Below are positions 1 through 20,630 of a stretch of DNA of 64,000 bases, one piece after another. The stretch comes from Anoplopoma fimbria. Taxonomy: Eukaryota > Chordata > Actinopteri > Perciformes > Anoplopomatidae. The position numbers and the translations under genes were made by a program. Where the stretch lies: NCBI RefSeq assembly GCF_027596085.1, contig NC_072464.1, forward strand, positions 15,798,624 to 15,862,623. The letters are read 5' to 3'. The notes beneath the pieces are model-generated. The model was not told the origin of the DNA and searched no databases. It worked only from the letters and a program-made list of their open reading frames with translations. The number at the start of each line of letters is the position of its first letter. Within the stretch, counting starts at the first letter, position 1.

Positions 1-217
1 GAGAGTGTGTGTCGGTGCAGGTTTGTTTTTGTACTCGCATGTTCGCTTAGTTGTGATTTAGTGTAAGGGTGTGTTTTGTCCTGTGGTGCCAATTCTACAT
101 TAAGTAGTACAATAATGACATGGCAGCATACTACAGGCTCCAAACTCCCCAGGGTAAAATAGGAATATGCAACACACATCTATAACAAATCAGCTGGTCG
201 ACATGGGGAGCTATTAA

Positions 218-400
218 AGTCATTTAGCAGACGCTTTTATCCAAAGCGACCTACAATCAGTAGCTCAAAGCTTATATTACGTATCATTACATATCATTCA
301 CCCATTCACACACTGATGACAGGCTACCATGCAAGGTGCCACCATCAGACTCTAACTAACATTCATACAACATCCAGTCCACACCGATGGCAAGCCTTTC
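218..400 (-). mobile_element. SINE fragment with 'GGATAAAAGCG' tail, minus strand
   Basis: Read on the minus strand, this contains GGCACCTTGCATGGTAGCCT and TGTGAATGGGTGAATG, the same central module as the SINE at 36246-36555. It then carries a different 3' tail ending GGTCGCTTTGGATAAAAGCG followed by TCTGCTAAATGACT. The tRNA-like head is missing or too degraded to see beyond about 400. Confidence 0.65.
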
Positions 401-3276
401 AAAAATCACACAACTGTAACATGCAGTTACACTAATTGTAATTTAAACACATTGCCCCAAGCATATTTTCATTGTTGTTGTTGAAATTATGTTTTTCATC
501 AATGTTTTTGAACACATAGCTTCAGTATGTTTAGATTGCTTGCATTTCTCCTGTGGCCAAGTAGTCGTGAGTTTTGCAAACCATGGCAATATCCATTGTT
601 GCTGACTTTCAATTTGTTGGTGAGGTTATTGCATCCCAACTAACACCATAGCCATAAAATAAACCCCTTGTGATGAATGGCTTCCGTTCTATAGCTCATT
701 ATGGTTGGCGTTTTTGAAAACACTGACACAATGAGGAACATTACTAGCTGCAGTTGACTGATTGGGAGTGGCTCTTTAAAGTGTACAGTAGGAGCAGAAT
801 TGTTTTTACAACAAAAACTTGTTCATACGGAAACACCATTATTCTTTAGAATTTCTCCCAACTTGGCCATATGCCCCTGGTGCTGCATATGGGCTGTTTT
901 CCACCCACAGGAGCTGCTGAATCACTGGCGTGAAATATAAACTGTCTCCTAAACAGCAGTGGGCGGTATACTAAGAAAGCTGGGTTTACCAAATTAGACA
1001 ATCCCAGGTGTTTTCGCCTCACTCATCCCTTTGATGACTTTCAACATCATAGACCAGCCAGGTGGGTAAACAAGACATCAGCCTACAGGATGTCTGTGTT
1101 TTGAAGTTCATTTTTTAAGTTTTTATTTTTCAACTTGCTGCTGCTGTCTTGGCTGCGGTGTGAAAAGCCACCAAAACCCTTGTAAAAACTTCATTGAAGT
1201 AATCCGTAGCAAGATATCATTCCAAATATAGAAAGTGAAATATTGAATTGTAAAGAAATACATCCTATTGTACTTTACTTTATGAGCATTAGGCAGTAGT
1301 GCTTGCAAAAACAAGAACAAATCTCCTGTAGTGATTCTTTTATAAGTTAAGATGTGTACCGGGTCTGCACTCGTACGTACTGCCTCCAGGAAATAGCTAT
1401 ATGCTCGCACTCTAAGTCTGACAGCTCCTGCTCTCTCCCGCCTACTCAGCTTTTATTAGCTACCAATCAAACTGCCAACAATCAAACTGGAAGCATTACA
1501 ACCATAAACTGTTTTGCAAACTCACTCGAGTAAAGTGTGGTATAATTTAGTAGGCTTTAGCAGGGTGGTGATTGACTGTGTTCCCTCCGGATATACTGTA
1601 GCTGTATTCATTTCCTACTGTTCAGTAGCCTTCTACAAACTCTAATATCAGCACACAGCTACTGCTGATATGAATTTTGTTTATTTACAGTATAATGATT
1701 TAGCTTCTACCCAGCAAAATAGCAAACTAAGTACGTATAAGTAAGTATGTATAGGTAAGTCACTCTGAATAAGTAAGTATAATACGCAAATTAAATCCAT
1801 ACATTACCAGTTATATATAAAGCCCTAATATTTTTGAAAGAATAAAAAATGGAAAGTATGATGTATTTAGAAATCTAGAAATGGTTAGGGAACATAGGAA
1901 CAATTATCCATAGAGGATGCCTGTCTATATTATCAACAGTGTTTGCCAATATTATCTATATTGCGGTTGTTATTTATAGCACCCAAGTTTACATGCATCA
2001 TCATCTAATCTTGTCAGATACCAAATGGCAGAAAGAGAGGGAGAGCATGGATTTGTTTTTCTTAAGAACTCCGTTTTGGACATCCAACAACTTCTCTCTT
2101 TATATATATACTGAATGTACAGAGCATTATGGATTGTTTTACATTATGTAACATGCAGTTCTGTCGAAGCTGATATCTAGTCAACAACTCTGGCTCATAA
2201 TAAAACAGAGCCAGGCTCAGACTGCTGCTGTTAAAGCTGCGGCCCAGCTTGTGTCTTGCTTAAAAGTAGTTCTAACTCAGATGATAAACACAGAGCCACC
2301 GTGAGAAGGCAGTGGCTGCTGCTTCTAGAAACAAGTCACAGTGCTGCAGCCAAATTTCGACATGGGCCGTTTGTCTGTTGATTGTGGTAAAAGATTGAAC
2401 GTTCTTGCTTTGTATTTTTTTGGGCCTAACGAAGATTCATAAGAGGTGGAATAAGGCCAAATGCAGGCAAACATCTTTTTGAATTGTCAGTTATAAATGG
2501 AAAACGTTTTATCTACAGGGCTTAATTAAGGCATAGGAATCAATAACAGCAACCTGGTTTTCAGATTAAGGGCCCATTTTCAAAATCTATGCATTGGGTT
2601 ATGGATAGGCTTCACGGTTGTAAAACATTTTTTAAGATAATAAAGAACAATAAGCTTAACAGAAATTGGGTAACAAAATAGTAAAATGCAAGTGAACAAT
2701 ATATAAATTGCCATCCATCTACACCAACAGCAATCACTTGTTTTAGTATCACAAAAAGCTAAAAAGAGAACTTAGTAAAAAAGTGCATAAACTAGATACA
2801 AACTTTTTTACATGAGAGCAACTGGGAAATAAAGCAAGAAGAAGTTGGATGGTGAGAGCTCATTATTTAATAGACAAGTGCAGAAAATCCATTTTATGTG
2901 TGGGCTTTAACATGGGGATAAATTAGCATATAAGTAAACACAACACCTAACTTGAGCATATCCTAAGCCTCCCTAGAGACTCATATCCTTAGGTTCTGCT
3001 TTTCACCTAATTGTGTTGTAATGAATTACAGTAGGTGCAAATGTGTGCAGACACAAATCTTCCAAATTGAAATGCATACCAAAGGTGGTTTGTAATGCTT
3101 TTAAATGTGCACGTTGCTGCACACGTGCACCTAGAAATTGAAAAGCATACAACAGTTAGACTTAAATCTGATAACTGAAACTGAATTTCTTGGATGTGTA
3201 TCAGATTTCATAGACAATAATGCTGGAGCCGTCATTTACACATACACGTAAACACGCAAGAGCAACACATCTTTGC
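401..3276. other. Unique intronic sequence, nothing recognised
   Basis: AT-rich non-repetitive sequence. It contains a small GTA/AGTA-rich patch at 1730-1790 and a short AT run at 2100-2110. No exon-like segment or named repeat was seen. Confidence 0.6.
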
Positions 3277-3403
<127 letters not shown>

Positions 3404-6373
3404 TTGGCTTACATTGCACAATCAATAAAAATCACTGGTCCAAACAGAGGCAGCCTCTTTTGTTTCAGCTCTACTTGCCTTTACAAGGACAGACACATTT
3501 AGAAACATTACACTAGATGACAGACAGGCCAGCCTATCAAGGCCTTGCTCATATGTCCCCTTTAATGAACTAAAACAATGTGCTGTCTTGCCTGACGGAA
3601 GACAGCATGGGGTTTGAAGGAGGCTTAACAGTTGCAGGCTCAGCTAAGCAGAGGCACATGTGAGGCTTAGGAGGAGTTTGAGAGCGGTCTCCAGTAAGAA
3701 AAAAACCATAATGAGGTTTATTAGAGCCTCAATACCAATACTTCATGAGCGTGGTGCCTCTTATCCACGAATGCCGCCCACTATTGACGACATGCCTCAA
3801 CTTCCTTTTTAGCCCTCTCAAACGGCTGTCATCTACTTGTCTTCAGTGTATTGTGTTACACAAGGTTTATTTCTCCCGCAGCTTAGAAGGTCTTTTCTGT
3901 GCCATTGTGCCCAACATACAACGTTCTTTACAAGGTAATGCTTGTGCAGTGATGTTTTTTTAATGTTTCTCTCCAGTGATCAGCGTAATTTTAGAAATGG
4001 TACTACTTTGTCCTTGGTCTGGGCTTGTGTGACTGCTTTCTCCCTGTTCAGCAGCTGTGTTCCCAACTGATACAGGTACATTTCAAATGTAATAATTTAT
4101 CAATAGCCTTTCAAATTTTCAATGGATATTTTAGAGTGATTTTTTTTCCTGGCAGGCAAGTTATCAAGAAGACTGAAAGCACTGCATAGATGTAACGGCG
4201 CGGTTCTCCACTCAGCCACTGAGGCAATATGGAAAGCAAACGCTGTGATCAAAAAGGAGACTAGCACATTTGTATGAAGCAGATCCAACCTTGGTTATTT
4301 GCACAGGTGTACCTGCATTCAAAGTTCAGGCGAGGCATACTGTTTTGGGAACATCATAATGATAAAAAATCTTCATGAAAGTCGCATACGTCTATTGAAG
4401 CTTTTGGTTGGCTGTGATGATAACCTCCATTGAGCTATAGTCAGTGGGAGGGGTGATTCAGAGTGACAAGTAGCCTGGGGACATGGACACGAGGGAGGTC
4501 CACAGGGAAAGAAGTGCATACAGTGCAAGGCGAGGTTTGACAACTGACTAATCACTCTATTGTGTTGGAGAAATTTTCTTTGCATACGGTTAATGATCTC
4601 AAAGAACATTTGCATCATCTGTGATCAGATGGCATCACTACAATTATTAGTTATTCAGTTAAACGCTGGTGATCTTCCCTTGGTTGATTCCAAGAGGCAA
4701 CACATGAGTGCTAAAGTAATTATGTGGACACATATTAGTAACTGCCCTAATTAACAACGTTTAAGTGAGGAAATATGATTTTATACATTTTGAAATGTAT
4801 ACTTATAATTGTAAGTGCAGCCTTTGGAATTGAAATGACACATTATTTCTCTTTCATCATTTTGTTATTATTTCTTGCTATAAAACAGGCTCAGGTCTTG
4901 TTTTGCTAAAGCAGCCTTATGGGTCTGGTATGACCAGTAGCACATGGTAACTCATGTTCAATCTGAAAGAAAGATAATCCTATGTAACTGTCATTTCTGA
5001 ATCAGCTCTATGACTTTACAAAACTGCCCTACACTACATTTTGGCATTTGCCCATATCCTGTATTTCCACCTTGTGCCGACTGTATTCTCTTTTTAATAT
5101 CAAGAAGTATATTTTTTTCTCCGATTTGCGTGTTGTGTCTAGTAAACATAAAACCTTCCCTAAATGTGTAAAAAGTGAAATGAATAGTCATTCAAGACTT
5201 AGGTTTTCATTTCTCACCATCTCTTAGACTATGACTGTAAATACATTTTCATCACATATAACATTTTCATTAATTTGCTTTAATGAGCTTGCATTAGATT
5301 AACAGGACAACAGTCAGCACATTGTGCAAAATGATACTAGAAGAACTAAAATATCTCTGTTTGAGCATGTTGGCCTTGTATCCACTAATTGCCTTAAAAG
5401 TAAGCATTCAAGGTATCCCCATGCCTCTCTGTCAGACTCACACTGTCAGATCTAATGGGGCACATGGGTTTGCATATAGCAGCAGAGAGCTGGACAGAAA
5501 AAACACATACATCATTAATATCATTTTTATATGTAATTGTACTCATTGTATGAATAGTCAAATGCATATGGGAAAAATCGTGCTTGTGGCAACAGCGTCA
5601 ATGACTGAAAAAACATAAAAGGACATTCAAAGGACAATAAAAACAACGAACGGCAGAATAACAGTGGTGTGTCAGATTGCACAACCACTGTTCATGTGTC
5701 TGATCGCCTGAGGGCGAAAACAGTTTTTTAAGAGGTGTGATGTGTGTTTCAGTGCCATGGTTGTATTACTGCATTAATCATCTGTGGTGTTTTGGGTTAT
5801 GGGCAGAATATTGAAGAGATGTGGGACATGTATTGAAGCTTGCATGAATTTACAAATGCTTGGACCAAGCAGTAAATGGTGATTTTTGAATCTTATATGG
5901 CCGAATTTTCAGTTTAATTTGTGAATTTATACTCATGGCGTATGTTGATTAATTAAAATGTCATCTTTGGTTTCAAAATGAAAATGAACTTTGCACAATT
6001 TAGCACTATTGGTGATTTGAGTTTTGTTTGAATAGCAAATTAGGCCTCTGATGATTCTGTCATTTCTTCGCTGTTGCATGTCCAAAGACTTCAATCTCAC
6101 CCAACCACGTTAATTCAATGCCAACCCTAACCTGTTTTTTTTGTTGCTGTAATTACATGTGAAGTGTCTCACATCCAATCCAACAAAACGTTTCCATCAT
6201 CTTGAAGCTGTGCGATCACGGAGGCGTGTGCTGCCGAGACGCCAGTGTTGGCTGACATGTTTGTCTTTGTTCATTCCTTCATTTGACGGAAGCCTCGTCT
6301 GGCTTCCTTCCACCCTTTTAATTTGAAGGCGGCCTGACTGATACTCTTCATTGGTTGTTCAGATATGACAGTG

Positions 6374-6386
6374 CCCCCCCCCCCCC

Positions 6387-6420
<34 letters not shown>
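6374..6420. repeat. Compound poly-C / CA microsatellite
   Basis: A run of 16 C is followed directly by (AC)n to 6420, a mutation-prone junction. Confidence 0.95.
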
Positions 6421-6425
<5 letters not shown>

Positions 6426-8999
6426 ACAAGATGCGTCAGGCTGATTGTTTGATATACAGAAAATTACAATAAATTGCAGACCTCTGTTTTGAGCCAGTAG
6501 GCTTGCTATTTTTTTTTTTTGCATGTGTTTGCCTTTGACAAGAAACACTGGTGTGTGTGTGTGTGTGTGCATAAGCTGATGTATAGGGTATGGGCCCATG
6601 CATGTACAGTATGGACTGCATGTGTGAGTGTGTGCAAGGACGGCATGATTGATAGTGCGGAGGCCGGGGGTTTGTAAGCGGCGGGTTTGAGTTGACATGA
6701 AAAGTCGCCTGCAGCCATCAAACATGATGCATGTTGGTGTGATGCGGAGGGGAGATAACCCCCAATAGGGAGGTGGACAAGAGCGTTGACACTAATTTAT
6801 CCATTTGACTGACTTCCCGTGTTAGAAAGGCTTGGGGGTGCGATGGTATTGTCTGCCGCAAATTACCATACACTGCTTTTTTTCAGCAAGGGAATGAGAG
6901 AATACAGAGAAGGATTTTAGATAGCAAGACTTTTGATATTGACAAAAAGCGGCATCAGAGAGGTAAACAACGTGCAACGAGCAACTGCAAAGGACTGCTA
7001 AAGGGATGTAAACAAGGCTGAGAATAGTCTATTGAGAAGAAGAAAAAAAAGTGTGTTGTCTAAGACTGAGACAAAAAAAAATCAAACAAAAGATATATAT
7101 TACAGGGAAGTGCTCCCTGATTTATTGCCTGGAAACTCTGGTGTTTTGTTGAGAAGATGAAGCTGCAGGTCCTGGGTTATTTCAGTAGCTAGAGACAGCT
7201 AAGTGCTAGAAGTGAGTTGCTTTTTGATGTGTGAGATTAAAGGGATTTAGCACTTGAATACCTTCTCGTCTGGACGCTCCTGAGGGTTGTCTGAAAGGGG
7301 GAAGCTAAAAGCTCTTCTCTTTCTCCCCTCTCGCTGTCATTCAGATGAACCCAGCGCCTCAATTAAAATAATTTCTCCCACATTATCATCCTTAAATTTA
7401 AATGTAGGCGGCTACCAGTATGATTCAGTTTTGTTGCATGCACAGGCCTTGATGTGTTTTTTTTATGGGGAGATTATCGCACCAGTATCTTTCCCTTTAA
7501 CTGTTAGAGCTTCAGGACTATACAGTATCCAGATTCAATTCTGTATATTTATGCCAGTTAAAATATTTGAGCAAGAAATTTGTGTGACGCTGTGTTGTGA
7601 AAGCTTATTAGCATTGAAATGATCCTCCTGTCGTCATTTACATTCAGATGTTGTTGAAACACAAATGGAAGAAAAAGATCCATCTGTGCATCCATCTGTG
7701 GATACCTCATATTTGTTCAAAAATGACGCTCAATGTTTATAAATGTATGAGTATAAACCACAGGCTTTATATGGTATTTAGAAGCTACAATGTTAGCATT
7801 GCCTAACATTGATCGATCATAACTCGATGTTACTAAAAGTGGTCTCTGTCTCACAGACAGACCTCACAAAGCATGAATTTAGACGTTTTACAAACCTGTG
7901 ACTTGCAAGATAAAGTGAATACAGCTCAATATGTGGGCCTCCGGATGATTTTATGAACCCAGACAGGACGGCGTTTTGTTTTCCAACGTTTCTTTTACTT
8001 CCACTAAATGTGCAAAGCAGCATTCGTGGTTGTATTTGGCTTTGGTTGATAAAACGTTGTTGGTATCCATGAACGTATTACTCTTCAGCACGTCTAGTGC
8101 AAGTGATGCAAATAAACACTGTGATCCGACGGTCAAACCCGTGTGAATAACGTTCGGTATGAAAACAGCATAAGAGTTTGAGCTGCGTCACAGCAGAGAT
8201 GGAGATGATGATTCTCATATACATCAGTGTGGCTGAAGGTTAAAAGACCATGGAAGGCCAGACCAACAGAGGGGTTCCGTGCTTAATCTGTGAACAGAGG
8301 AATTAAGTTGAACACATTGGTATTCCAGCCTATAATCTTTCTGTCATCCTTATCTCTCTTCTGATCACAAAGAGCAAACAAAGCTTAGCAAACTTCAGAT
8401 CAATTCAATATTCATGGCCAAACCAGCTTTTATCTTTCACTCAGTAACATGATGGTGTGCAGGATCATCCCCAGCCTAACCACAAAATCCAGTTTGCACA
8501 CAGGTTTGTTGAATACAGCACTGAAGTTTCATCATTTAGGTCAAATGAGTGCTCTGAAGATAGCAGAATGATGAAGATTTTACTTGAGGTAAGGGGAATG
8601 ATTATGCCCTGTGTTCTGTGCCCATCTTTTCCATCTTCGGATTGATTTATCTCTGATTGATGAAAGCGTTCTCGTCACATTCCTTATGAGGATGAATCAT
8701 TTCAAGAGGTACGGTCTGTTCTCATGGCCTATTTATGTACGTATATGAGTGAGGGACAAATGCGTCTTTCAGTTTCTGAATGCATTAATGCATACACGAT
8801 GTGCCTGCTCAAGGGTTTGTGTGGATATTCATGTATGTGGATACACGCTTCCTTCCTTTGTTATATTTATTCACTTCTCCTTAAGTGTGTAGTGTTCATG
8901 TATTTCCCAGGTTACCCGTTGCAGGCAGTGGTTGAAGGATGAGCGATGCTCGGCTCAGGTCCAATTGAGACGATGCCAGATGCTCTAATCTCTGCTTGT

Positions 9000-9007
9000 G
9001 AGAGAGA

Positions 9008-9052
<45 letters not shown>
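9000..9052. repeat. GA microsatellite
   Basis: (GA)n with one GGT interruption near the start, a polypurine tract. A short GT run follows at about 9097-9117. Confidence 0.95.
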
Positions 9053-9054
<2 letters not shown>

Positions 9055-10744
9055 TTTGTGTTTGCAATTACAAGAAGCTGCATAGGATCACTGTGTGCGT
9101 TTGTGTGTGTGTGTGTGCCTAAACTTCTATGCGAGAGCCAGTCTGAGTTTTAGACCTTGCGAGTAAGGATATTTTTGGAAAGTGAGAATATTTTGGCCAA
9201 TACTCACTTCTTAAACAAATTTGTAGGTGTTGGATTTCGCTCATAACCTGATTTTAGGGTCTAGGTTGGAATTAAGTTTAGGTGTGTATGTGTGTGATTG
9301 TCAAAACTGAATTAAGTCCCAAAAAGTATTCATCTGTTCTCATATGCAAAGGAGAGAGAAAGACCAAGCATCCAGAGACAGACAGCGGCCACACATTTAC
9401 GACTACATTCACATAATCATTTATACATTTTTTAATTAAATTTACTCTCCAATGAGAATTTATATTTCACTTTGCTGTTGCCCTTGTAATAACATCAATA
9501 ATCTCTGGTTTGGTCTCTCCCCTATCCAGCTTGTTTAATGTGCTGGACCTTTATTTCTTCATTTCTTTTCATTCATATGATTACTCAATAACTCATTCTT
9601 TCTCTACATATATGCAGTCAATTATTTGTTTTTGGACCCTGCACCAATCATAATAGTCAGAATTTATAATCAGAATTTATACATGTCAGAGAATGAAATG
9701 TTAGATTATTCATGTTGGTAAATACATGGTTGTCAGTTACACTCAAGCCATGCAGAGTAAATTCAATCAGTGGAATACCTCTGGGCACTCTGTTGGGATC
9801 TGTTATACTGTATGTTATTAGGTTACAGAGACACTTCAATATACTCTTTTGGAAATAGATAGGGTTTAGTTTTGGAGATTGATGCTTTTGCAAAAATAAA
9901 AATGAAGGAATAAAATAAATATAAATAATTATATATAATAAGACTATGAAAGGGAGATTTTATCTCAAAAACATAAACAATTAATCCTGATTCTTGGGAG
10001 AAAACGCAACCAAACTACACTTAAAAGTTCAAGTTAGGTGAAAAAGAAATGAAAGTTCAGATTTGTATTTTCTTTTTTTATGCTCAAAATGATAATGGCA
10101 ATAGCATAAGTCAAAGTCAAAATCAATTAACATCAATCAATTAATCAGTAAAATACATAATCTTAAATTGCTACCATGTAAGTATTATAAATATGAAGAT
10201 ACTGTATATTTCTCAACACTTTTTAAATACTGAATGTAAATATTGCAATGCCAATCATACTGATATGCAAACAATACAATGGAACAATGGAACTGTCTTT
10301 TACGTGTCATGCTCATGCCGTGCTCTTTGATAAATAGCAATCTCTGTAAAATATAGTACAAAAATACCAGTGCAATTACTGATGGGGGCCCAAAGGTGGA
10401 GACTCAATCAGAACCTTAATGAACATAAGATCATTCAGAGACCCCACTAGGTTACTAATTAAATAGCACTTACTTCCTTTGATCTTAACTTTAACGTTAA
10501 ACCTAAACTGAAAGTCTCTTGAGTGAAAAAAACAACACACAACACAGACATTCTGTATCTTCAGTCGGATGAGACAATACTGTAGACCATACTGTACATT
10601 TGTGTGTGTCTGTTTTTGTGCTCCCTTCCTGCTCAAGCTGTTTTTCTACTTCAGCAAGACCAGGCATGCTCCTATCAAGGATCTGTGTGCCAACTGAGAT
10701 TTTGTGGTTTAATGTAAACCATTTTTTGCCCCAAGCTGACAGGG

Positions 10745-17060
<6,316 letters not shown>

Positions 17061-17109
<49 letters not shown>
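17061..17109. repeat. CA microsatellite
   Basis: 49 bases of pure CA, with further CA-rich patches to about 17160. Confidence 0.95.
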
Positions 17110-17111
<2 letters not shown>

Positions 17112-17372
17112 AAAAAATACAGTACCTACACAAAACACACACACACAACACACACACAAACATAATCAAACAGAAACACAGTGAGACTCTTCCTACTTAG
17201 TTGATTATTCTCTTCTAGTTGTTAAATTCATAATGAGAGTGAACAGAGCACAGGTGGGAGAGGAACAGGTGGGTCTGAAATGGACACATGCACACACCCT
17301 TACATGGTCTGGAAGGTGCTATTCTCCATCTGCCATCATAGGTCGTGAGTGGGTAGTAAGTGTTTGTGCGTG

Positions 17373-17375
<3 letters not shown>

Positions 17376-17445
<70 letters not shown>
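17376..17445. repeat. GT microsatellite
   Basis: 70 bases of pure GT, opposite in polarity to the CA array at 17061-17109. Confidence 0.95.
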
Positions 17446-17446
<1 letters not shown>

Positions 17447-17528
17447 TCATCTTCCTCCTTACTCTTACTAACCAACCCACTCATTCACACCCACACACAC
17501 TCACTTTTTCCCTCTTTCTAGACTTTCG

Positions 17529-17580
17529 CTCTTCTCTCTCTCTCTCTCTCTGTCTCTCTCCCTTTCTCTCTCTCTCTCCT
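17529..17580. repeat. CT-rich microsatellite
   Basis: Interrupted (TC)n polypyrimidine tract between two GT arrays. Confidence 0.9.
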
Positions 17581-17760
17581 GTACATATTTGTGTTGCCAG
17601 GATCGATCCGTAGGTTAATGCTTATACTGGTTGAGAGCTGTTGGAAATTTCTGGTCTGCACACACACAAATACACACATAAGAGCAGTGATGCAGATTGT
17701 TGATCGTGCCAAAAGCCTGCCTGTAAGTGGGCCGATTGGGATCCGAGTCACTTAATGTTC

Positions 17761-17908
<148 letters not shown>

Positions 17909-17977
17909 TGGGAGATCCACTCCTGTAGTCTCATTCTCGGTTGGCGGGTTTTGGATTATAATTGGATTATTGTGGTC

Positions 17978-18012
17978 CCTCTCTCTCTCACTCTCTCTCT
18001 CACTCTCTCTCA
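17978..18012. repeat. CT microsatellite, interrupted by CA
   Basis: CTCTCTCTCA units repeated three times. Confidence 0.85.
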
Positions 18013-20284
18013 CTAAAACACACACTCACCATTTACATATGCTTATTTCTTCCTCTCTTTCTCTGTGTCGGTGTATTCAAGGCCTGTGTTAAAATTAATT
18101 CTCCTCCTGCCATGCCATGGGCGACCTTGTCCTTCACTTCTTTATGGCATTAATGAAGAAATGTTCGTAGACAAGAATGAATATACAAGGGTTTTGGCTG
18201 TGAAAATAAGTGAGCAAAGCTCGTCTATTGTTCAAGAACTTTGCCTTGGACTGTGTCTGTCTGAGTGATAACATGTTGTTCAATAGATCAAGGCTAGATT
18301 TCTATTGAGTCCCATTTTTTTTCAGACAAAGTTTTGCATTTAATAGCACAACATGTCAGAGTTCTCAACTAAGGTTACTGAACCAACCATATTGCACTTA
18401 TGAAAAGCCCCAACTGAATTATATAAATTGATAAATTCAGTGAAAACTACTACATTTTAAATATTCAGTGTATTTATCTGTCTGTTACTTTCATGCTTCA
18501 ACACATTAACAAAAATGTGGACACGAGCAATTAATTATATATATGTTTTTCAAATTCCAAAGCATTCTGAAAATGTTAAAGTATAAAATGTAAATGTAAC
18601 CGGCAACACCAAATCGAAACTGCAGAAAAAAAACAAAAAATGTAAGCCCATTTTCAAAAATGTGTAATTTACAACAAAACAGACATATAAGTTCACAAGG
18701 TTGCATTATAAACATTTTCCTTTTGCATTTTTTTTTACATTTTGATGGCTTCTAAATCATATTAAAGTGCACGGAAAAGCAAACGGAAATGCTAATGCAA
18801 AACAGCTCAAGATGCCATATCCCAAGATGGTTATTGCCATGGGTATCAAATATAAACATTATCATATCACATTACATTACTTACCAAAAGACAAAATAAT
18901 TGAGGATGGTCTATAATCTCACATGGCTTAATGAGACAGTCTCCGTTCAAACCTGAGCAATTAGAAACACTTTGCTCTTGTTAACTCAAGGTAACAACAA
19001 TGAATGTTTAATTGTTTACCAACATCTTGTGAATCATGGCTTAAAAAAGGTATAGCCAACAGATTGTAGTTGAAGCAAGAGTGGAGTTGTGATATAATTG
19101 TGCCAATGACAGAAACTTGGGTAAATTATGTATCTCATTACTGTATCTGGCATTTACAAAATTACAGTCATTGTCTTGAGCAGTTTTGTTTATCAAATGA
19201 TCACTAGAGATGTCTTTTTTACTGTTGAGTTGGGAGAGAGAGACAGTCTTTGTTGCAGTAAGTCTATGCATCACACCACCTACTAGGCTTGCCACATTTT
19301 CATACTGTACTGTGAGTGTGTGTACACACAGGTGGAAGACCAGCCAATAACCATTGGTTATTTTTGCTTTTTCGCCCGGTGAAATCTTCAGCCTCTGTCT
19401 TTCTCTTTTTCTTTTACTTTCATCTGGTGGCTCCATGGAATTGATTTTCTACCCGACTGTCTGCTGCCTTTGTGAGCAACACACAAGCCGGGGAGAGGGA
19501 GCAAGAGAAAGATGGAAGGCCCTGTTTTTCCTTCAAGGAGTGTTTCACACTCCTCCCTCGAAGGAGGCTTTTCGTGCTCACCCTTTTTGTTTTTTTGGGA
19601 CGAGAACAGAGAGAATATGTGGGCACAAATGTATCAGGTTGGGTCTGGCTGGGTTAGCTGGAGGATGCTGAGGAGACGGGTAGCCTTCAACCCACAGAAT
19701 CAATTCAACAGCAGAAAACTTCACCGCACTAAATGATAACACACCTTGAGAGGCATGGCCCCTGACACAGGAGAAAAATAGCTCTGTGAGAGAACTGTCG
19801 TGGGAGGTACAAATATATTTTTGCCAGCTAGCCCAAAGTTGGATCTATCATCTTGTGTAGGCAAACTGTACCTTTGGGGGCACCGCTGTTTTTCTGCTAT
19901 GCTTTTGACTTCTAAAGACGAAAACTGTTTTGCTGTTTCTAATGTAATGTTATTTTTTAACTAGTGTTGGTATTATCCTTTGAGTCTAAATGTTTGAGAT
20001 CTTTTTTGATGTCACCTATATATCCAACTTGCCTATACCTGCTATCCAACATCTTACTGAGATTGGCAAAACGTGCCTGCTCCGAATTTTGCTTGGCCTA
20101 CAGTATTGCTGTTTGTAGTTTTCTTGAGAACGGCTCATCCATACAACTTCACATTGGACACTGTGCTTCCTTTGGTCCTCCATATTTCATTACATAGATG
20201 TTTGAAGGATCTTTTTTTCACTGCAATATAAAATTGATATTCAAGAGGTAATTATGGCATGTTAAACTTCCTAACACTAGCTCT

Positions 20285-20421
20285 ACTACTCTACTACACA
20301 ACTCGAAGGGAGAGGTCGAGAATATCAAACTACATATGTACTCGAAGGGAGAGGTCGAGAATATCAAACTATGTAGTTTGATATTCTCGACCTCTCCCTT
20401 CGAGTTGTGTAGTAGAGTAGT
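20285..20421. repeat. Perfect 51-bp-arm palindrome with internal direct duplication
   Basis: Arms 20285-20335 and 20371-20421 are exact reverse complements (51 bp) around a 35-base loop. The loop itself carries a second direct copy (20340-20370) of the 31-mer at 20301-20331. The inverted copy is 20375-20405. Two alternative hairpins are possible: 51 bp with a 35-base loop, or 31 bp with a 4-base ATGT loop. Confidence 0.95.
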
Positions 20422-20630
20422 TGCACTTATTCATAGTAATTTGCTTCTGCACTATACTTTTGCTCTGGTTTATGCTTTTAGATGCTTGTTTAAGAAAGGA
20501 GATGCACTTATGACTTCTGGTGACTAGTAGTTCTCTTGAATACCTATGTTGAATACACTTCCTGTAAGTCGCTTTGGATAAAAGCGTCTGCTAAATGACT
20601 GTAATGTAATGCAATGTAAATGTAATGTAA
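20422..20630 (+). mobile_element. Teleost interspersed repeat, 3' part with TGTAA tail
   Basis: CTCTTGAATACCTATGTTGA at 20533-20552, then GTAAGTCGCTTTGGATAAAA and GCGTCTGCTAAATGACT, form a very common 3' end of teleost interspersed repeats. It is followed by an irregular TGTAA/TGCAA pentamer tail (20600-20630). The left boundary is uncertain, and the palindrome immediately upstream may be part of the same element. Confidence 0.6.
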
